A stretch of DNA of 64,000 nucleotides from Methanobacterium sp. (GTDB taxonomy: Archaea > Methanobacteriota > Methanobacteria > Methanobacteriales > Methanobacteriaceae): NCBI GenBank assembly GCA_016222945.1, contig JACRPY010000003.1, forward strand, positions 191,707 to 255,706. Direction: 5' to 3'. The notes under the pieces were generated by a model. That model was not told where the DNA came from and ran no database searches. It saw nothing but the letters and a program-made list of their open reading frames with translations. Made by a program: the position numbers and the translations under genes. This document shows positions 33,035 through 41,806 of the stretch, one piece after another; the stretch's first letter is position 1; each line of letters opens with the position of its first letter.

Positions 33035-35479
33035 ATGAAAAAACAAGCAACTTTTATGGCCATTGTATTTATATTTGCAATATTACTTTGTGGAGCAGTT
33101 TCTGCTACGGAAACCTATGATATAGGTACCAATGCTGCAAAAATGGCAAATAACGACCCTGGCATCACAAATACAACAAATCCTAACGATGCATTGGTCA
33201 TAACAACAGCAGGTTCAGCTAAATTTAAAGGAAAAACTACAGAAGATAGTTTACAAGGCATAGTTGACACTACAAGTGCTATAACTCCTGGAAATGGAAA
33301 TTTAGTAACTTTAAATGATCCTAATGGAGCGTTGGAGTTTACTTTTGTAAAAAAATCAGGCACTACCTTGATTGCAAAGAAATATACATCAGTTTCATCT
33401 GGAACTGGATATAACTTTAATATAAGCAACTCTGTCATTATATCTGCTGCAGATATAACTAATTGGGAATATGTAAAACAGCAGCTAGGACCTAACGGGT
33501 TTGGAATTGTAAGCATAGCAAATGCTTGGGCTAACGGAGCACCTAAAGACCTTCTAAAAATAGCAGGATATTCAGGAGGTGTTTCTGAAGGACTTATAAG
33601 CAGTTATGCAATGGCACAAAACTTCGTTAAAAATTATCCACTTACAGAAAACGATCAGTCATACCATGTACTGGTATCTCCTGGAGGTGGAGATGACAAT
33701 GTACCAATGTTTTTAATGGACGATACACCATTAAAATGGTCAACAACCGGCAGCAATAAATACTATAATTTCTATGGTATGAGTAACGGAAATCTAAATG
33801 ACAATGTATACATCTGGTGGGATAGCGGAACCATTGCTGGAAACCTTGCTTTCTGGACACTTAATGAAAATCTTAAAACCCAGTTTGGTACAGTTGTAAG
33901 TGGTACATTAAGTGAAATAAAATTTAATAACTGGCTTTTAAGTAAATTGGGTACTGATGCAAGTTCTCTTGTACATATCGAAAAAAATACTGTAATAAAT
34001 AAAGCCGATTTCGACTATTTATGGGCAAATGGAATAAATAAAAATTACATAATGAAATTAGGAGGAGCAACACCAATCTGGAATGCATATACAAATGTGT
34101 TACCTGAAAATAATTACAGTAACATGTTTAATGCTGGTAAAAATGCAGCAGATAAAGCTAATGCTGCCTTTGCTAGCCAAGGTCTGGGGACATTGAATAC
34201 AGATGATTTGGTTATAACTTCTGCAGGATATTCACAGGTAAATGGTTTATCATTTGGTGCTTTAGATGGAATTATTAGTGCTACATTTACAAAACTGAAA
34301 TTAGAGAATCTTTTTAGTCTTAAAAGAGGCTCACAGACCCCATTATGGTTTGTGTTTGTTAAAAAACCTACCAACACAGAAGGGCCATTGTATGCAGTAT
34401 TTGTAGATGCTTTAGGCAATGTAGTTCCTGTAAACTATAACAGTGCAGCTTATAATGTATTTGATATAAGCAGCACCAATCTAGCTGGTAGTAGTGGATC
34501 GGAAGGTTGGGCAAAGTCTTCAGCAGTTTTCAATGCATATACATACAGTAAGCCATCATATGCTCAGCAAGATTTCTACATAGTGAGCCTTGCTAACTTG
34601 TGGGCAGCTGGCATGCCTTATGATTTTTTAAGGCCTGCATGTGACGGTGGATGTCCTGGTTCAGGGCTCAGTATGGGTTATGTGATTACAGACTATATAA
34701 GATCAGTATTACCCATTGGACCTAATGAATACTACATGTATATTGGAATTCCAGCACACTGTAAGGAACAGGCCATAATGGAAGGATTAGGTATTTCTCC
34801 TGCTCAAGGAACCTATTTCACACCAGGCTTGCAGACTTCGCCAAGTGACACTAATTCTGTGGGCATAGCCATTAAATGGAACTCTATTACCAATACCGGT
34901 ACAGCAATACTCATAGACTTCAATAAGGCTGTTTTAAATCCTATCCAGCCGCAGAACAGTAACTGGTACAAAACAATGTACTGGGGTATGTGGTATCTAC
35001 AGCATGGATTCCCTGGAACAGATCTCTATGGACAGGTTCTAGCTGGTTACAGTATTGCAACAAAAAGTGATGGAATTACACCAGCAATAATAACAATTAC
35101 ACAGCAAGATTTCAACACTCTCGTTGCAGCAGGTGGAGACCCTGTAAAATTTATAAAAAACTTCGTATCGCCTGTAAATCCCAATACACAAACACCTAAT
35201 TCTAGTGATCATGGAACAGGGATAATTTCAGGGATTCCTGCAATTGATCAAACTTTTGCCTCACTTACCAAAACATCCTCAATAACTCAACAGACCGCAG
35301 CCCCATCAGAAATAGCCTCCGGACTTCCGTTAGGAGATAATACTACAAAGAATTCTAATTCAGAAATACCTGTTTTACCTGTAGTTAGTGCCATACTTGC
35401 AGTTATACTTGTTTTATTATATCTTGGAAGAGAGAGCATAATATCTGCCATTAAAAGATCTGAAAGGCCCGGAAAATAA
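33035..35479 (+). CDS. Cell-surface protein with two repeats, FmdE-like
   Basis: An 814-residue exported protein with a signal peptide (MKKQATFMAIVFIFAILL), a large extracellular part and a C-terminal anchor (VLPVVSAILAVILVLLYLG). The extracellular part is an internal duplication: NPNDALVITTAGSAKF and NTDDLVITSAGYSQVN begin the two halves, SIANAWANGAPKDLLKIAG and SLANLWAAGMPYDFLRPAC recur later. CPGSGLSMGYVITDYI followed by HCKEQAIMEGLG resembles the CPG...HC pattern of FmdE domains, a family named from the molybdenum formylmethanofuran dehydrogenase operon. A metal-binding or metal-capture role is suggested by that likeness and by the shared operator. ATG 33035 follows GGAGG. Confidence 0.72.
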   Translation: MKKQATFMAIVFIFAILLCGAVSATETYDIGTNAAKMANNDPGITNTTNPNDALVITTAGSAKFKGKTTEDSLQGIVDTTSAITPGNGNLVTLNDPNGALEFTFVKKSGTTLIAKKYTSVSSGTGYNFNISNSVIISAADITNWEYVKQQLGPNGFGIVSIANAWANGAPKDLLKIAGYSGGVSEGLISSYAMAQNFVKNYPLTENDQSYHVLVSPGGGDDNVPMFLMDDTPLKWSTTGSNKYYNFYGMSNGNLNDNVYIWWDSGTIAGNLAFWTLNENLKTQFGTVVSGTLSEIKFNNWLLSKLGTDASSLVHIEKNTVINKADFDYLWANGINKNYIMKLGGATPIWNAYTNVLPENNYSNMFNAGKNAADKANAAFASQGLGTLNTDDLVITSAGYSQVNGLSFGALDGIISATFTKLKLENLFSLKRGSQTPLWFVFVKKPTNTEGPLYAVFVDALGNVVPVNYNSAAYNVFDISSTNLAGSSGSEGWAKSSAVFNAYTYSKPSYAQQDFYIVSLANLWAAGMPYDFLRPACDGGCPGSGLSMGYVITDYIRSVLPIGPNEYYMYIGIPAHCKEQAIMEGLGISPAQGTYFTPGLQTSPSDTNSVGIAIKWNSITNTGTAILIDFNKAVLNPIQPQNSNWYKTMYWGMWYLQHGFPGTDLYGQVLAGYSIATKSDGITPAIITITQQDFNTLVAAGGDPVKFIKNFVSPVNPNTQTPNSSDHGTGIISGIPAIDQTFASLTKTSSITQQTAAPSEIASGLPLGDNTTKNSNSEIPVLPVVSAILAVILVLLYLGRESIISAIKRSERPGK

Positions 35480-35590
35480 ATAACTTCTTTTTTTTCTTTT
35501 TTATTTTAGAAGTTTGATTATAAAATTTGGATAACTATTCCTTTTTAAATAAAAGAGATTATTTGATGTTTTTATACATTGAAGGAAAAG
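35480..35590. other. Spacer after the FmdE-like gene
   Basis: T-rich stretch (about 35486-35505) that probably ends the upstream transcript. No gene is seen in the 429-nt gap to tupA; the rest of it holds two operator sites and a candidate RNA listed separately. Confidence 0.45.
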
Positions 35591-35599
35591 TATATATAT

Positions 35600-35623
35600 C
35601 AATATGTATAACATTACATTACG
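35600..35623 (+). promoter_or_regulatory. Inverted-repeat operator, site 3
   Basis: CAATATG (35600-35606), 10-nt spacer TATAACATTA, CATTACG (35617-35623): 6 and 5 of 7 match the perfect site. A TATA-like TATATATATC lies directly upstream. It precedes the GC-richer structured stretch rather than a reading frame. Confidence 0.5.
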
Positions 35624-35735
35624 TTCCACGCAATAAAATATTTATAAATCGATAATCCTCGCCGTGGAAAATTTCTGAACCGGAGCTCTTTAACCATTCC
35701 GTGCTTCGGTTCAATTTACATATAAGTCAAAGTGA
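35620..35735 (+). ncRNA. Candidate structured RNA in the surface-protein/tupA gap
   Basis: In an otherwise very AT-rich gap this stretch is GC-richer and folds. TTCCACG (35624-35630) pairs with CGTGGAA (35663-35669). TGAACCGGAG (35676-35685) pairs with CTTCGGTTCA (35704-35713), ten pairs with one G-U, around an 18-nt loop. No open reading frame fits. It lies just downstream of an operator/TATA unit and upstream of the separate tupA promoter, so it is more likely an independent small RNA than the tupA leader; a leader element is the alternative. No known RNA family recognised. Confidence 0.45.
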
Positions 35736-35850
35736 AAAAATCATCTGATTTCTCATATTATTTAAGAATATACAATTAATATAAGGCATTTGTAAGATTT
35801 AAAATCAAAATCTTTTGAAAAATCAATCCCCTAATTATCCTATTTTTCAC

Positions 35851-35874
35851 CGACATGCTTATATATTCAGTTCT
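35851..35874 (+). promoter_or_regulatory. Inverted-repeat operator, site 4, tupA promoter
   Basis: CGACATG (35851-35857), 10-nt spacer CTTATATATT containing the TATA box, CAGTTCT (4 of 7). The match is weaker on the right arm. Transcription would start about 30 nt before the GGAGG of tupA. Confidence 0.45.
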
Positions 35875-35908
35875 ATAAATCTAAATTTTATATGTTGGAG
35901 GTTAAATA

Positions 35909-36799
35909 ATGAATAATAAAACAATTGCAATTATAGCAGTAATAATAATAGCTATTGCGGGAATAGGCATCTATGCTTACTCTGCTAGCAATAGTCCTGA
36001 TAAATCAAAGATTAGAATCGCTACAACAACCAGTTTAGAAGATACAGGTCTTTTAAAAGAGGTTGAAGCTGCTTATGAGAAAAAATATCCTGGAGTAGAT
36101 GTGCAAATCGTTTCAGGAGGTACAGGAATAGCCATACAGTACGGTGAAAGGGGAGATGTAGATTTACTTCTTGTCCATGATAAAGCCCGTGAAGAGAAAT
36201 TTATTAAAGATGGTTTTGGTACAAACCGTACTCAATTTGCATATAATTATTTCTGGATTGTAGGTCCACAAAATGACCCTGCAGGTATTAAAGGGTTAAA
36301 TGCTACAGCTGCATTTAAAAAGATAATGGAAGAAGGTCAAATAAACTCTGCACAGGTTAAATTCGTGTCCCGTGGAGATGATTCCGGTACACATTCAAGG
36401 GAAAAGAAAATATGGAATTCTACAGGAGCAAATTACACTAACATTAAAAATTCAAGTTCATGGTACATAGAAAGCGGTAAGGGTATGGGAGATACACTTA
36501 TTCTTGCAAATGAAAAGAATGCTTACACCATAACTGACTCAGGAACATTCCTTGCATTCTCAAAGGACAGTAAAATCCAGTTAGTACCACTAATAACAAC
36601 CGGAAAAGACCTATTGAACATTTACACTGCAATACCCGTAAATCCTCAAAAATATGGAAAAACCAATGTTGAAGGCGCCCAAAGCTTTGTTGACTTCCTT
36701 ATGTCCCCAGAAGGGCAGCAGATTGTTGGTAATTACGGTAAAGAAAAATATGGACAATCTCTATTTACTCCAATAGTTAGTAATCCTGTGCCTGCATAG
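35909..36799 (+). CDS. tupA: Tungstate ABC transporter, substrate-binding protein TupA
   Basis: A 296-residue extracytoplasmic binding protein with an N-terminal membrane anchor (IAIIAVIIIAIAGIGIYAY). The mature start IRIATTTSLEDTGLLKEVEAAYEKKYPGV and the segment GRGDVDLLLVHDKAREEKF-like (ERGDVDLLLVHD) are diagnostic of TupA, as are SRGDDSGTHSREKKIW and YTITDSGTFLAF. It captures tungstate, needed for tungsten formylmethanofuran dehydrogenase and formate dehydrogenase, both encoded in this window. GGAGG precedes the ATG. An operator-like repeat covers its TATA box. Confidence 0.92.
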   Translation: MNNKTIAIIAVIIIAIAGIGIYAYSASNSPDKSKIRIATTTSLEDTGLLKEVEAAYEKKYPGVDVQIVSGGTGIAIQYGERGDVDLLLVHDKAREEKFIKDGFGTNRTQFAYNYFWIVGPQNDPAGIKGLNATAAFKKIMEEGQINSAQVKFVSRGDDSGTHSREKKIWNSTGANYTNIKNSSSWYIESGKGMGDTLILANEKNAYTITDSGTFLAFSKDSKIQLVPLITTGKDLLNIYTAIPVNPQKYGKTNVEGAQSFVDFLMSPEGQQIVGNYGKEKYGQSLFTPIVSNPVPA

Positions 36800-36831
36800 T
36801 TGGGAAAATTATCCCAACATTTTTATTTTTA
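36800..36831 (+). terminator. Hairpin and T run between tupA and tupB
   Basis: TTGGGA-aaatta-TCCCAA (36800-36817) followed by T-rich sequence. It may partly terminate after tupA, giving more binding protein than permease, a usual ratio for ABC importers. Confidence 0.55.
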
Positions 36832-36908
36832 AGGAACATACTTATTCTACATATTTTAAAATTCTTATTAGAGTATAAATCACATATTACTATTTTTCAG
36901 GTGATCAA

Positions 36909-37598
36909 GTGAGCGAAATCATTGGAGCAATTCAACAGGCCATATATTTAATATTAACACTTGATCCAGAAGTTATAGAAATTACCATTAAAAGCCTTTA
37001 TATCTCTTTATCTGCAACAATTATGGCTTCTTTAATTGCAGTGCCCCTTGGAGGAATAATTTATTATCATGATTTCTTTGGAAAAAGGAGCCTTATTAAT
37101 CTTATCCAAACCCTTTACAGTTTACCCACAGTAATTGTTGGCCTTTTAATCTTTTTACTTATATCCCAATCAGGCCCATTTGGAAGTTTTCATTTACTTT
37201 TTACACCTACAGGTATGATTATCGGACAAACTGTATTAATTCTACCAATCATTATGGGTTTTACAATAACTGCCCTTACAGGTGTGAGTGGACAAATAAA
37301 AGAGCTTGCAATTTCTCTTGGAGCAAACACGACCCAAACCATATATACCATTATAAAAGAAGCAAAATATGCAATAATGGGAACAGTTATACTGGGCTTT
37401 GGAAGGGCAATATCTGAAGTAGGAGTAGCAATGATGATTGGAGGTAATATAAGGGGATTTACAAGAGTTTTCACTACTACGATATCTCTTGAAACTTCAA
37501 AAGGTAATTTAGAGCTTTCTTTAGCTTTAGGTATGATACTTCTAGCTATAGCGCTTATTATTAACCTTATGTTGAATTTTGTACAGGGAAAAGAATAA
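36909..37598 (+). CDS. tupB: Tungstate ABC transporter, permease TupB
   Basis: A 229-residue permease with five to six transmembrane segments and the ABC coupling motif (LAISLGANTTQTIYTIIKEA, the EAA loop). The TLYSLPTVIVGLLIFLLIS segment is typical of TupB. Start is GTG 36909, preceded by GGTGATC. It lies between tupA and tupC and moves tungstate across the membrane. Confidence 0.92.
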   Translation: MSEIIGAIQQAIYLILTLDPEVIEITIKSLYISLSATIMASLIAVPLGGIIYYHDFFGKRSLINLIQTLYSLPTVIVGLLIFLLISQSGPFGSFHLLFTPTGMIIGQTVLILPIIMGFTITALTGVSGQIKELAISLGANTTQTIYTIIKEAKYAIMGTVILGFGRAISEVGVAMMIGGNIRGFTRVFTTTISLETSKGNLELSLALGMILLAIALIINLMLNFVQGKE

Positions 37599-37658
37599 AT
37601 ATGTTATAAAAATGTTTAAATTATAAATTAAGCTGTTTAAAGAGTTAGGTGGAAAACA

Positions 37659-38720
37659 ATGCCCATTGTAGAGCTGGAAAATATCTATAAAAATTATGAT
37701 GATCTAGAAATACTTAAAAATATTAATTTTAAGTTTAAAAAAAGTACACGAACAGCAATTGTCGGCCCTACTGGCTCTGGAAAAACAGTTTTACTTAGGT
37801 TAATAGACCTCCTTGAAAAACCATCTTCAGGAACAGTTTATTTTGAGGGAAAAGATGCATATTCATCTAAAAATACTTGTTTAAATATAAGAAGACAAAT
37901 TGGAATGGTATTTCAAAAACCAATCGCCTTTAATGCCAGTGTGTATGATAATATTGCTTATGGTTTGAAGGTTAGGGGAAAAAAAGAAGATATGGATAAA
38001 AGGATCAAAGAACTTCTTGAAGTGATTGGGCTTAAAGGTTATGCAAATAGAAATGCGCTTAAATTATCTGGGGGAGAAACTCAAAGACTTGCACTTGCAC
38101 GGGCAATGATTACAGATCCTAAACTATTACTTTTAGATGAACCTACTGCAAACCTTGACCCTATATCTACAAAGAAAATGGAAGAATTAATTGCCACCAT
38201 AAATCAAGAATTTGAAACCACCCTAATAATGACTACCCATGACCTTTTTCAAGGCAGGAAATTAGGGGATAAAATGATTATAATGAGTAATGGGCAAATT
38301 TATCAGACAGGAACTCCTGATGAAATCTTTAAAACTCCAAAAAGTAGATTTGTAGCTGATTTTGTAGGTATCGAAAATGTGATGGAAGGAACTGCAGTAA
38401 AATATGAAAATGGAATGGTCAGCATAGACACTGGCAAAATAACAGTATATGGAGTTAGCAAAAAGGAAGGGGAAGTAAATTTTTGCATAAGGCCTGATGA
38501 AATTACATTATCTATGGAAAAATTAAAAACAAGTGCAAGAAATATGGTTAAAGGCGAAATAAAAGAAATAATAGACACTGGAACACTGATAAAACTCAAA
38601 ATAGATGCAGGAGAATCTTTCAATGTTTTTATAACAAGAAAATCACTTAAAGAACTTGAAATAACATTAAAAAAATCAGTTTGGATATATTTTAAAGCCT
38701 CAGCAGTACATGTATTCTAA
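37659..38720 (+). CDS. tupC: Tungstate ABC transporter, ATPase TupC
   Basis: A 353-residue ABC ATPase: Walker A GPTGSGKT, Q-loop VFQKP, signature LSGGETQRLALARA, Walker B LLLLDEPTANLD and the switch His in TTHD. A C-terminal extension (about 235-353) folds as TOBE-like beta strands, often a regulatory oxyanion-sensing domain in this group. It powers TupB. The gene ends one base from the convergent end of the second importer operon. Confidence 0.92.
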   Translation: MPIVELENIYKNYDDLEILKNINFKFKKSTRTAIVGPTGSGKTVLLRLIDLLEKPSSGTVYFEGKDAYSSKNTCLNIRRQIGMVFQKPIAFNASVYDNIAYGLKVRGKKEDMDKRIKELLEVIGLKGYANRNALKLSGGETQRLALARAMITDPKLLLLDEPTANLDPISTKKMEELIATINQEFETTLIMTTHDLFQGRKLGDKMIIMSNGQIYQTGTPDEIFKTPKSRFVADFVGIENVMEGTAVKYENGMVSIDTGKITVYGVSKKEGEVNFCIRPDEITLSMEKLKTSARNMVKGEIKEIIDTGTLIKLKIDAGESFNVFITRKSLKELEITLKKSVWIYFKASAVHVF

Positions 38721-38721
38721 T

Positions 38722-39498
38722 TTAAATCTTTAAAGGGATACAAGCAGTCCTATGATTAATATCCACAATTTTAACCTTAATTCCATAGGCTTTTTCCATG
38801 TTTTCTTCAGTGATAACCTCTTCTGGAGTTCCAATATCTATAAATTCAGTTCCCTTCATTATTGCAACCTTATTTGCCGAAATAAATGCATGATCAGGAA
38901 AATGAGAGGACATTATTACAGAAAGTCCATTTTTAGCTAATTTTTCTATAATGTTAAGTGTCCTTATTTGATTTCCAAAATCAAGATGTGAAGTTGGTTC
39001 GTCTAATAATAAGACACTTGTCTCCTGGGCTAAAACCCTTGCAATGAAAACAAGCTGTTGTTCCCCTCCACTAATCTCTGTATAGGGTTTATCTTTCATA
39101 TGATAAATATTAAGAGATTTTAAAGATTCTTCTGCCATTTTAACGTCCTTTTTTGATGGAGAGGAAAATGTATCGATATGAGGGGCTCTTCCCATTAAAA
39201 CCACGTCTAAAATGGTAAAAGGAAATGTTGAGTTGTGCATCTGTGGAATATAACCCATATTTTTAGCTATTTCAGAATGGTTCAAAGAATAGATATCCTG
39301 TCCATTTAAAAGAACATTTCCTGAATTTAATTTCATTAGACCATTTAAACACTTAATCAAAGTGGTTTTTCCAGTACCATTAGCTCCTAAAATACAGAAA
39401 ACATCTCCTTTTTCAACTTCAAAGTTAATATCTTCAAAAATATTATCATTTAAATTATATGAAAATGTTCCATTTACCATTTCCATTAAAGGACTCAT
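38722..39498 (-). CDS. ABC importer ATPase, FecE/BtuD type
   Basis: A 258-residue ATPase: Walker A GANGTGKTT, signature ISGGEQQLVFIARVLAQ, Walker B LLLDEPTSHLDF, switch His in SSHFPDH. It belongs to the type II importer family (iron-chelate, cobalamin, and also MolBC-type molybdate importers). The start at 39498 overlaps the permease stop as ATGA and has GAGG at 7 nt; the ATG at 39504 has no spacing. Substrate cannot be read from the ATPase. Confidence 0.9.
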   Translation of the reverse strand: MSPLMEMVNGTFSYNLNDNIFEDINFEVEKGDVFCILGANGTGKTTLIKCLNGLMKLNSGNVLLNGQDIYSLNHSEIAKNMGYIPQMHNSTFPFTILDVVLMGRAPHIDTFSSPSKKDVKMAEESLKSLNIYHMKDKPYTEISGGEQQLVFIARVLAQETSVLLLDEPTSHLDFGNQIRTLNIIEKLAKNGLSVIMSSHFPDHAFISANKVAIMKGTEFIDIGTPEEVITEENMEKAYGIKVKIVDINHRTACIPLKI

Positions 39499-40532
39499 GA
39501 CCATACCTCTTTACTTTTCATGAGGAGATATAAAAAGAAGGGAGCACCAATAATGGCAGTTAATATCCCCAGTGGAATCTCAGTTGTGGTTACTGTTCTG
39601 GCAATATTGTCGATTAAAAGAAGAAAAAATGCCCCTAATATAATACTCGTAGGTAAAAGTACTTTATGATCTGGACCTACAATCATACGAGCAACATGAG
39701 GAATTACAAGTCCAATCCAACCAATAATACCACATATACTTACTGCAGATGCAGTTACCACTGTGCAGCAGATAATTATAATTGCATGTAATCGTTTTGT
39801 ATTAATTCCAAGTGTTTGAGCTTCTTCTTCCCCCATTGAAAGTACATTTATCCTCCAACGTATCATTAAAAGAATTATTGTTCCAATGAATATTGGAATT
39901 CCCATTATAATTATGTCTTGATTGTTCACTGCGGCTAAACTTCCCATAAGCCAGAAAACAATGGTTTGAAGCTGCCCATATGGATCTGCGACATATTTAA
40001 TCAGTGATAGCAGTGCAGCAAATAGTGATGCAATGGCAATCCCACATAAAACCAGTGTAAGCATTGATGTTCCCTTAAAAGCTCTTCCTAAAAAATATGT
40101 TAATCCAACCGCTATTAAACCCCATAAAAATGCTGAAAATTGTATCATGAAGACACTGGTTGAAAATAGAATTGCAATAGCTGCACCAAACCCTGCACCG
40201 GCTGAAACACCCAGTTTATCTGGAGAAACTAGGGGATTTTGGAATAATCCCTGAAACGCAGCCCCTGCAATGGATAATGATGCTCCTACCATCATTGCTG
40301 CTAATATTCGGGGTAATCTTATGTCAAAAATGATGGTGTTTAATGTTGGAGATAGTGTAGAATTAATGAAGAATATTTTTGAAATTAAAGCCATTATAAC
40401 ATCGTTTGGAGATATTGGATATCTTCCCACAAGAAAAGAAATAAAAAATAGGAGAATCAATGGAATAACCATTAAAACTGTCACTGATATTTCATGTGAT
40501 GCTATTTTGTCTCTGATTTTCAATTTAAACAT
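39495..40532 (-). CDS. ABC importer permease, FecCD/BtuC family
   Basis: A 345-residue permease with about ten transmembrane segments and family landmarks RLPRILAAMMVGASLSIAGAAFQG, NPLVSPDKLGVSAGAGFGAA, CGIIGWIGLVIPHVAR and the C-terminal IPLGILTAIIGAPFFLYLL. It is the BtuC-like pore of the importer, between the binding-protein and ATPase genes, 21 nt after the former and overlapping the latter by 4 nt. Confidence 0.93.
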   Translation of the reverse strand: MFKLKIRDKIASHEISVTVLMVIPLILLFFISFLVGRYPISPNDVIMALISKIFFINSTLSPTLNTIIFDIRLPRILAAMMVGASLSIAGAAFQGLFQNPLVSPDKLGVSAGAGFGAAIAILFSTSVFMIQFSAFLWGLIAVGLTYFLGRAFKGTSMLTLVLCGIAIASLFAALLSLIKYVADPYGQLQTIVFWLMGSLAAVNNQDIIIMGIPIFIGTIILLMIRWRINVLSMGEEEAQTLGINTKRLHAIIIICCTVVTASAVSICGIIGWIGLVIPHVARMIVGPDHKVLLPTSIILGAFFLLLIDNIARTVTTTEIPLGILTAIIGAPFFLYLLMKSKEVWS

Positions 40533-40553
40533 GTTATTAGCTGCCTGTTGTTT

Positions 40554-41624
40554 CTAGAATTCTTTTAGTCCTGAAGAGCTTAATATATTTGAAACTTGGC
40601 TATCTGTTAGATTGTAATGATAAAAATTAGAGTAAAACTCTTTTGTAAGGCCTTTTATATCCATATCTTTGAATTTTTCAGGATATAACACTTTAGATGT
40701 CCAGGGAATGCCAATAATTGTGTTAGCGCCAGGTGGGCCTTCAAACCAGTTGAATGGAGACTGTGGAACTAAATAAACCTCTTTATTTTTAACTGCAGTT
40801 ATTGTTTGCCATTGTGGGTTTGAATACACACTTTTGTAAAATTGAGAGTCGCTGGTGATAATAACATCTGGGTTCCATTGTAGAATCAGTTCAATGGAAA
40901 CTCCCATGCTTCCCTTTGATACTGGAGCTTGAACCACGTTTATGCCTCCGCAGATATTTATAAGCTGTGTATGTGCAGCACCAGGTGCATATGTTTTTAA
41001 ACCGTTTGGATCCTTTGCATAATAAACTTTCTTTTTTTGTGAATCTGGAATAGTTGTTACAACTCCATTAACTTGTTTAAAAACTTTATTATAATAATTT
41101 ATTAGTTCAGATGCCTTATTTTCTTCTCCAAGTACATTTCCCAGAAAATTGATTGATGGAACTATGCTTGTTAAATTGTTATCGCCTTCAATATCTATGG
41201 CTGGAATTTGGCCAAATTTTTGTTGTATTTCATTAACATCGTCTAACGTGCCACCATGCCCTATTAAGACCATATCGGGATTTGATGATATTATGGATTC
41301 ATAATTCGCGTCTTTTTTTCCACCTCCAAGAACCGGGAGGTTTTGATATTTATTAGGCATATAAATGTTTTCTTCTTCGGACCTTTGAGCATCCCATCCT
41401 ACCATTTTGTCAGGGGCAAGCATGAATAGTTCTACTGTGGTTGAAGAGCTTAGAGAATAAACTTTATTAACTTCTACAGGGACATTGACGTTTCTTCCTA
41501 TCATATCTGTTATTTGGTTTCCTGAGCCTGAGCTGGTTCCCGGGTAAGCCATGTATGTTCCAATAACACCCATTAGGGCTATGGCTGCGATTACTGTTAT
41601 CATTATCAATTTTTGGTTTTTCAT
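40554..41624 (-). CDS. ABC importer substrate-binding protein, FecB/BtuF type
   Basis: A 356-residue binding protein with an N-terminal anchor (KLIMITVIAAIALMGVIGTYMA) and a class III periplasmic-binding fold: ITDMIGRNVNVPVEVNKVYSLSSS, PVLGGGKKDANYESIISSNPDMVLIG, CGGINVV. Usual substrates are iron chelates, heme or corrinoids; some relatives (MolA) take molybdate or tungstate. The shared operator with tupA makes an oxyanion plausible. ATG 41624 follows GAGGG; an upstream in-frame ATG at 41654 lacks a site. Confidence 0.87.
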   Translation of the reverse strand: MKNQKLIMITVIAAIALMGVIGTYMAYPGTSSGSGNQITDMIGRNVNVPVEVNKVYSLSSSTTVELFMLAPDKMVGWDAQRSEEENIYMPNKYQNLPVLGGGKKDANYESIISSNPDMVLIGHGGTLDDVNEIQQKFGQIPAIDIEGDNNLTSIVPSINFLGNVLGEENKASELINYYNKVFKQVNGVVTTIPDSQKKKVYYAKDPNGLKTYAPGAAHTQLINICGGINVVQAPVSKGSMGVSIELILQWNPDVIITSDSQFYKSVYSNPQWQTITAVKNKEVYLVPQSPFNWFEGPPGANTIIGIPWTSKVLYPEKFKDMDIKGLTKEFYSNFYHYNLTDSQVSNILSSSGLKEF

Positions 41625-41660
41625 TATGAACCCTCTGATTTTAGCATATTTCATTTTATG

Positions 41661-41684
41661 CGATATGGATTAATAAACATGTTG
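41661..41684 (-). promoter_or_regulatory. Inverted-repeat operator, site 5, FecB-like promoter
   Basis: On the plus strand CGATATG (41661-41667), 10-nt spacer, CATGTTG (5 of 7). Read on the minus strand the spacer contains TTTATTAAT, a TATA box about 47 nt upstream of ATG 41624. Confidence 0.55.
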
Positions 41685-41746
41685 AATTATATAAATTGGA
41701 TAATAGTATTTTAATTACATTATTGTAATATAATACTCAATTTATT

Positions 41747-41770
41747 CGATATGTATATATATGCCTATTT
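41747..41770 (+). promoter_or_regulatory. Inverted-repeat operator, site 6
   Basis: CGATATG (41747-41753), 10-nt spacer TATATATATG with the TATA box, CCTATTT (4 of 7). Together with site 5 it occupies the divergent gap between the importer operon and the surface-protein/ExbB operon. Confidence 0.55.
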
Positions 41771-41806
41771 AAAAATCATGATTATAAATTGGATGGAGGT
41801 ATAAAA

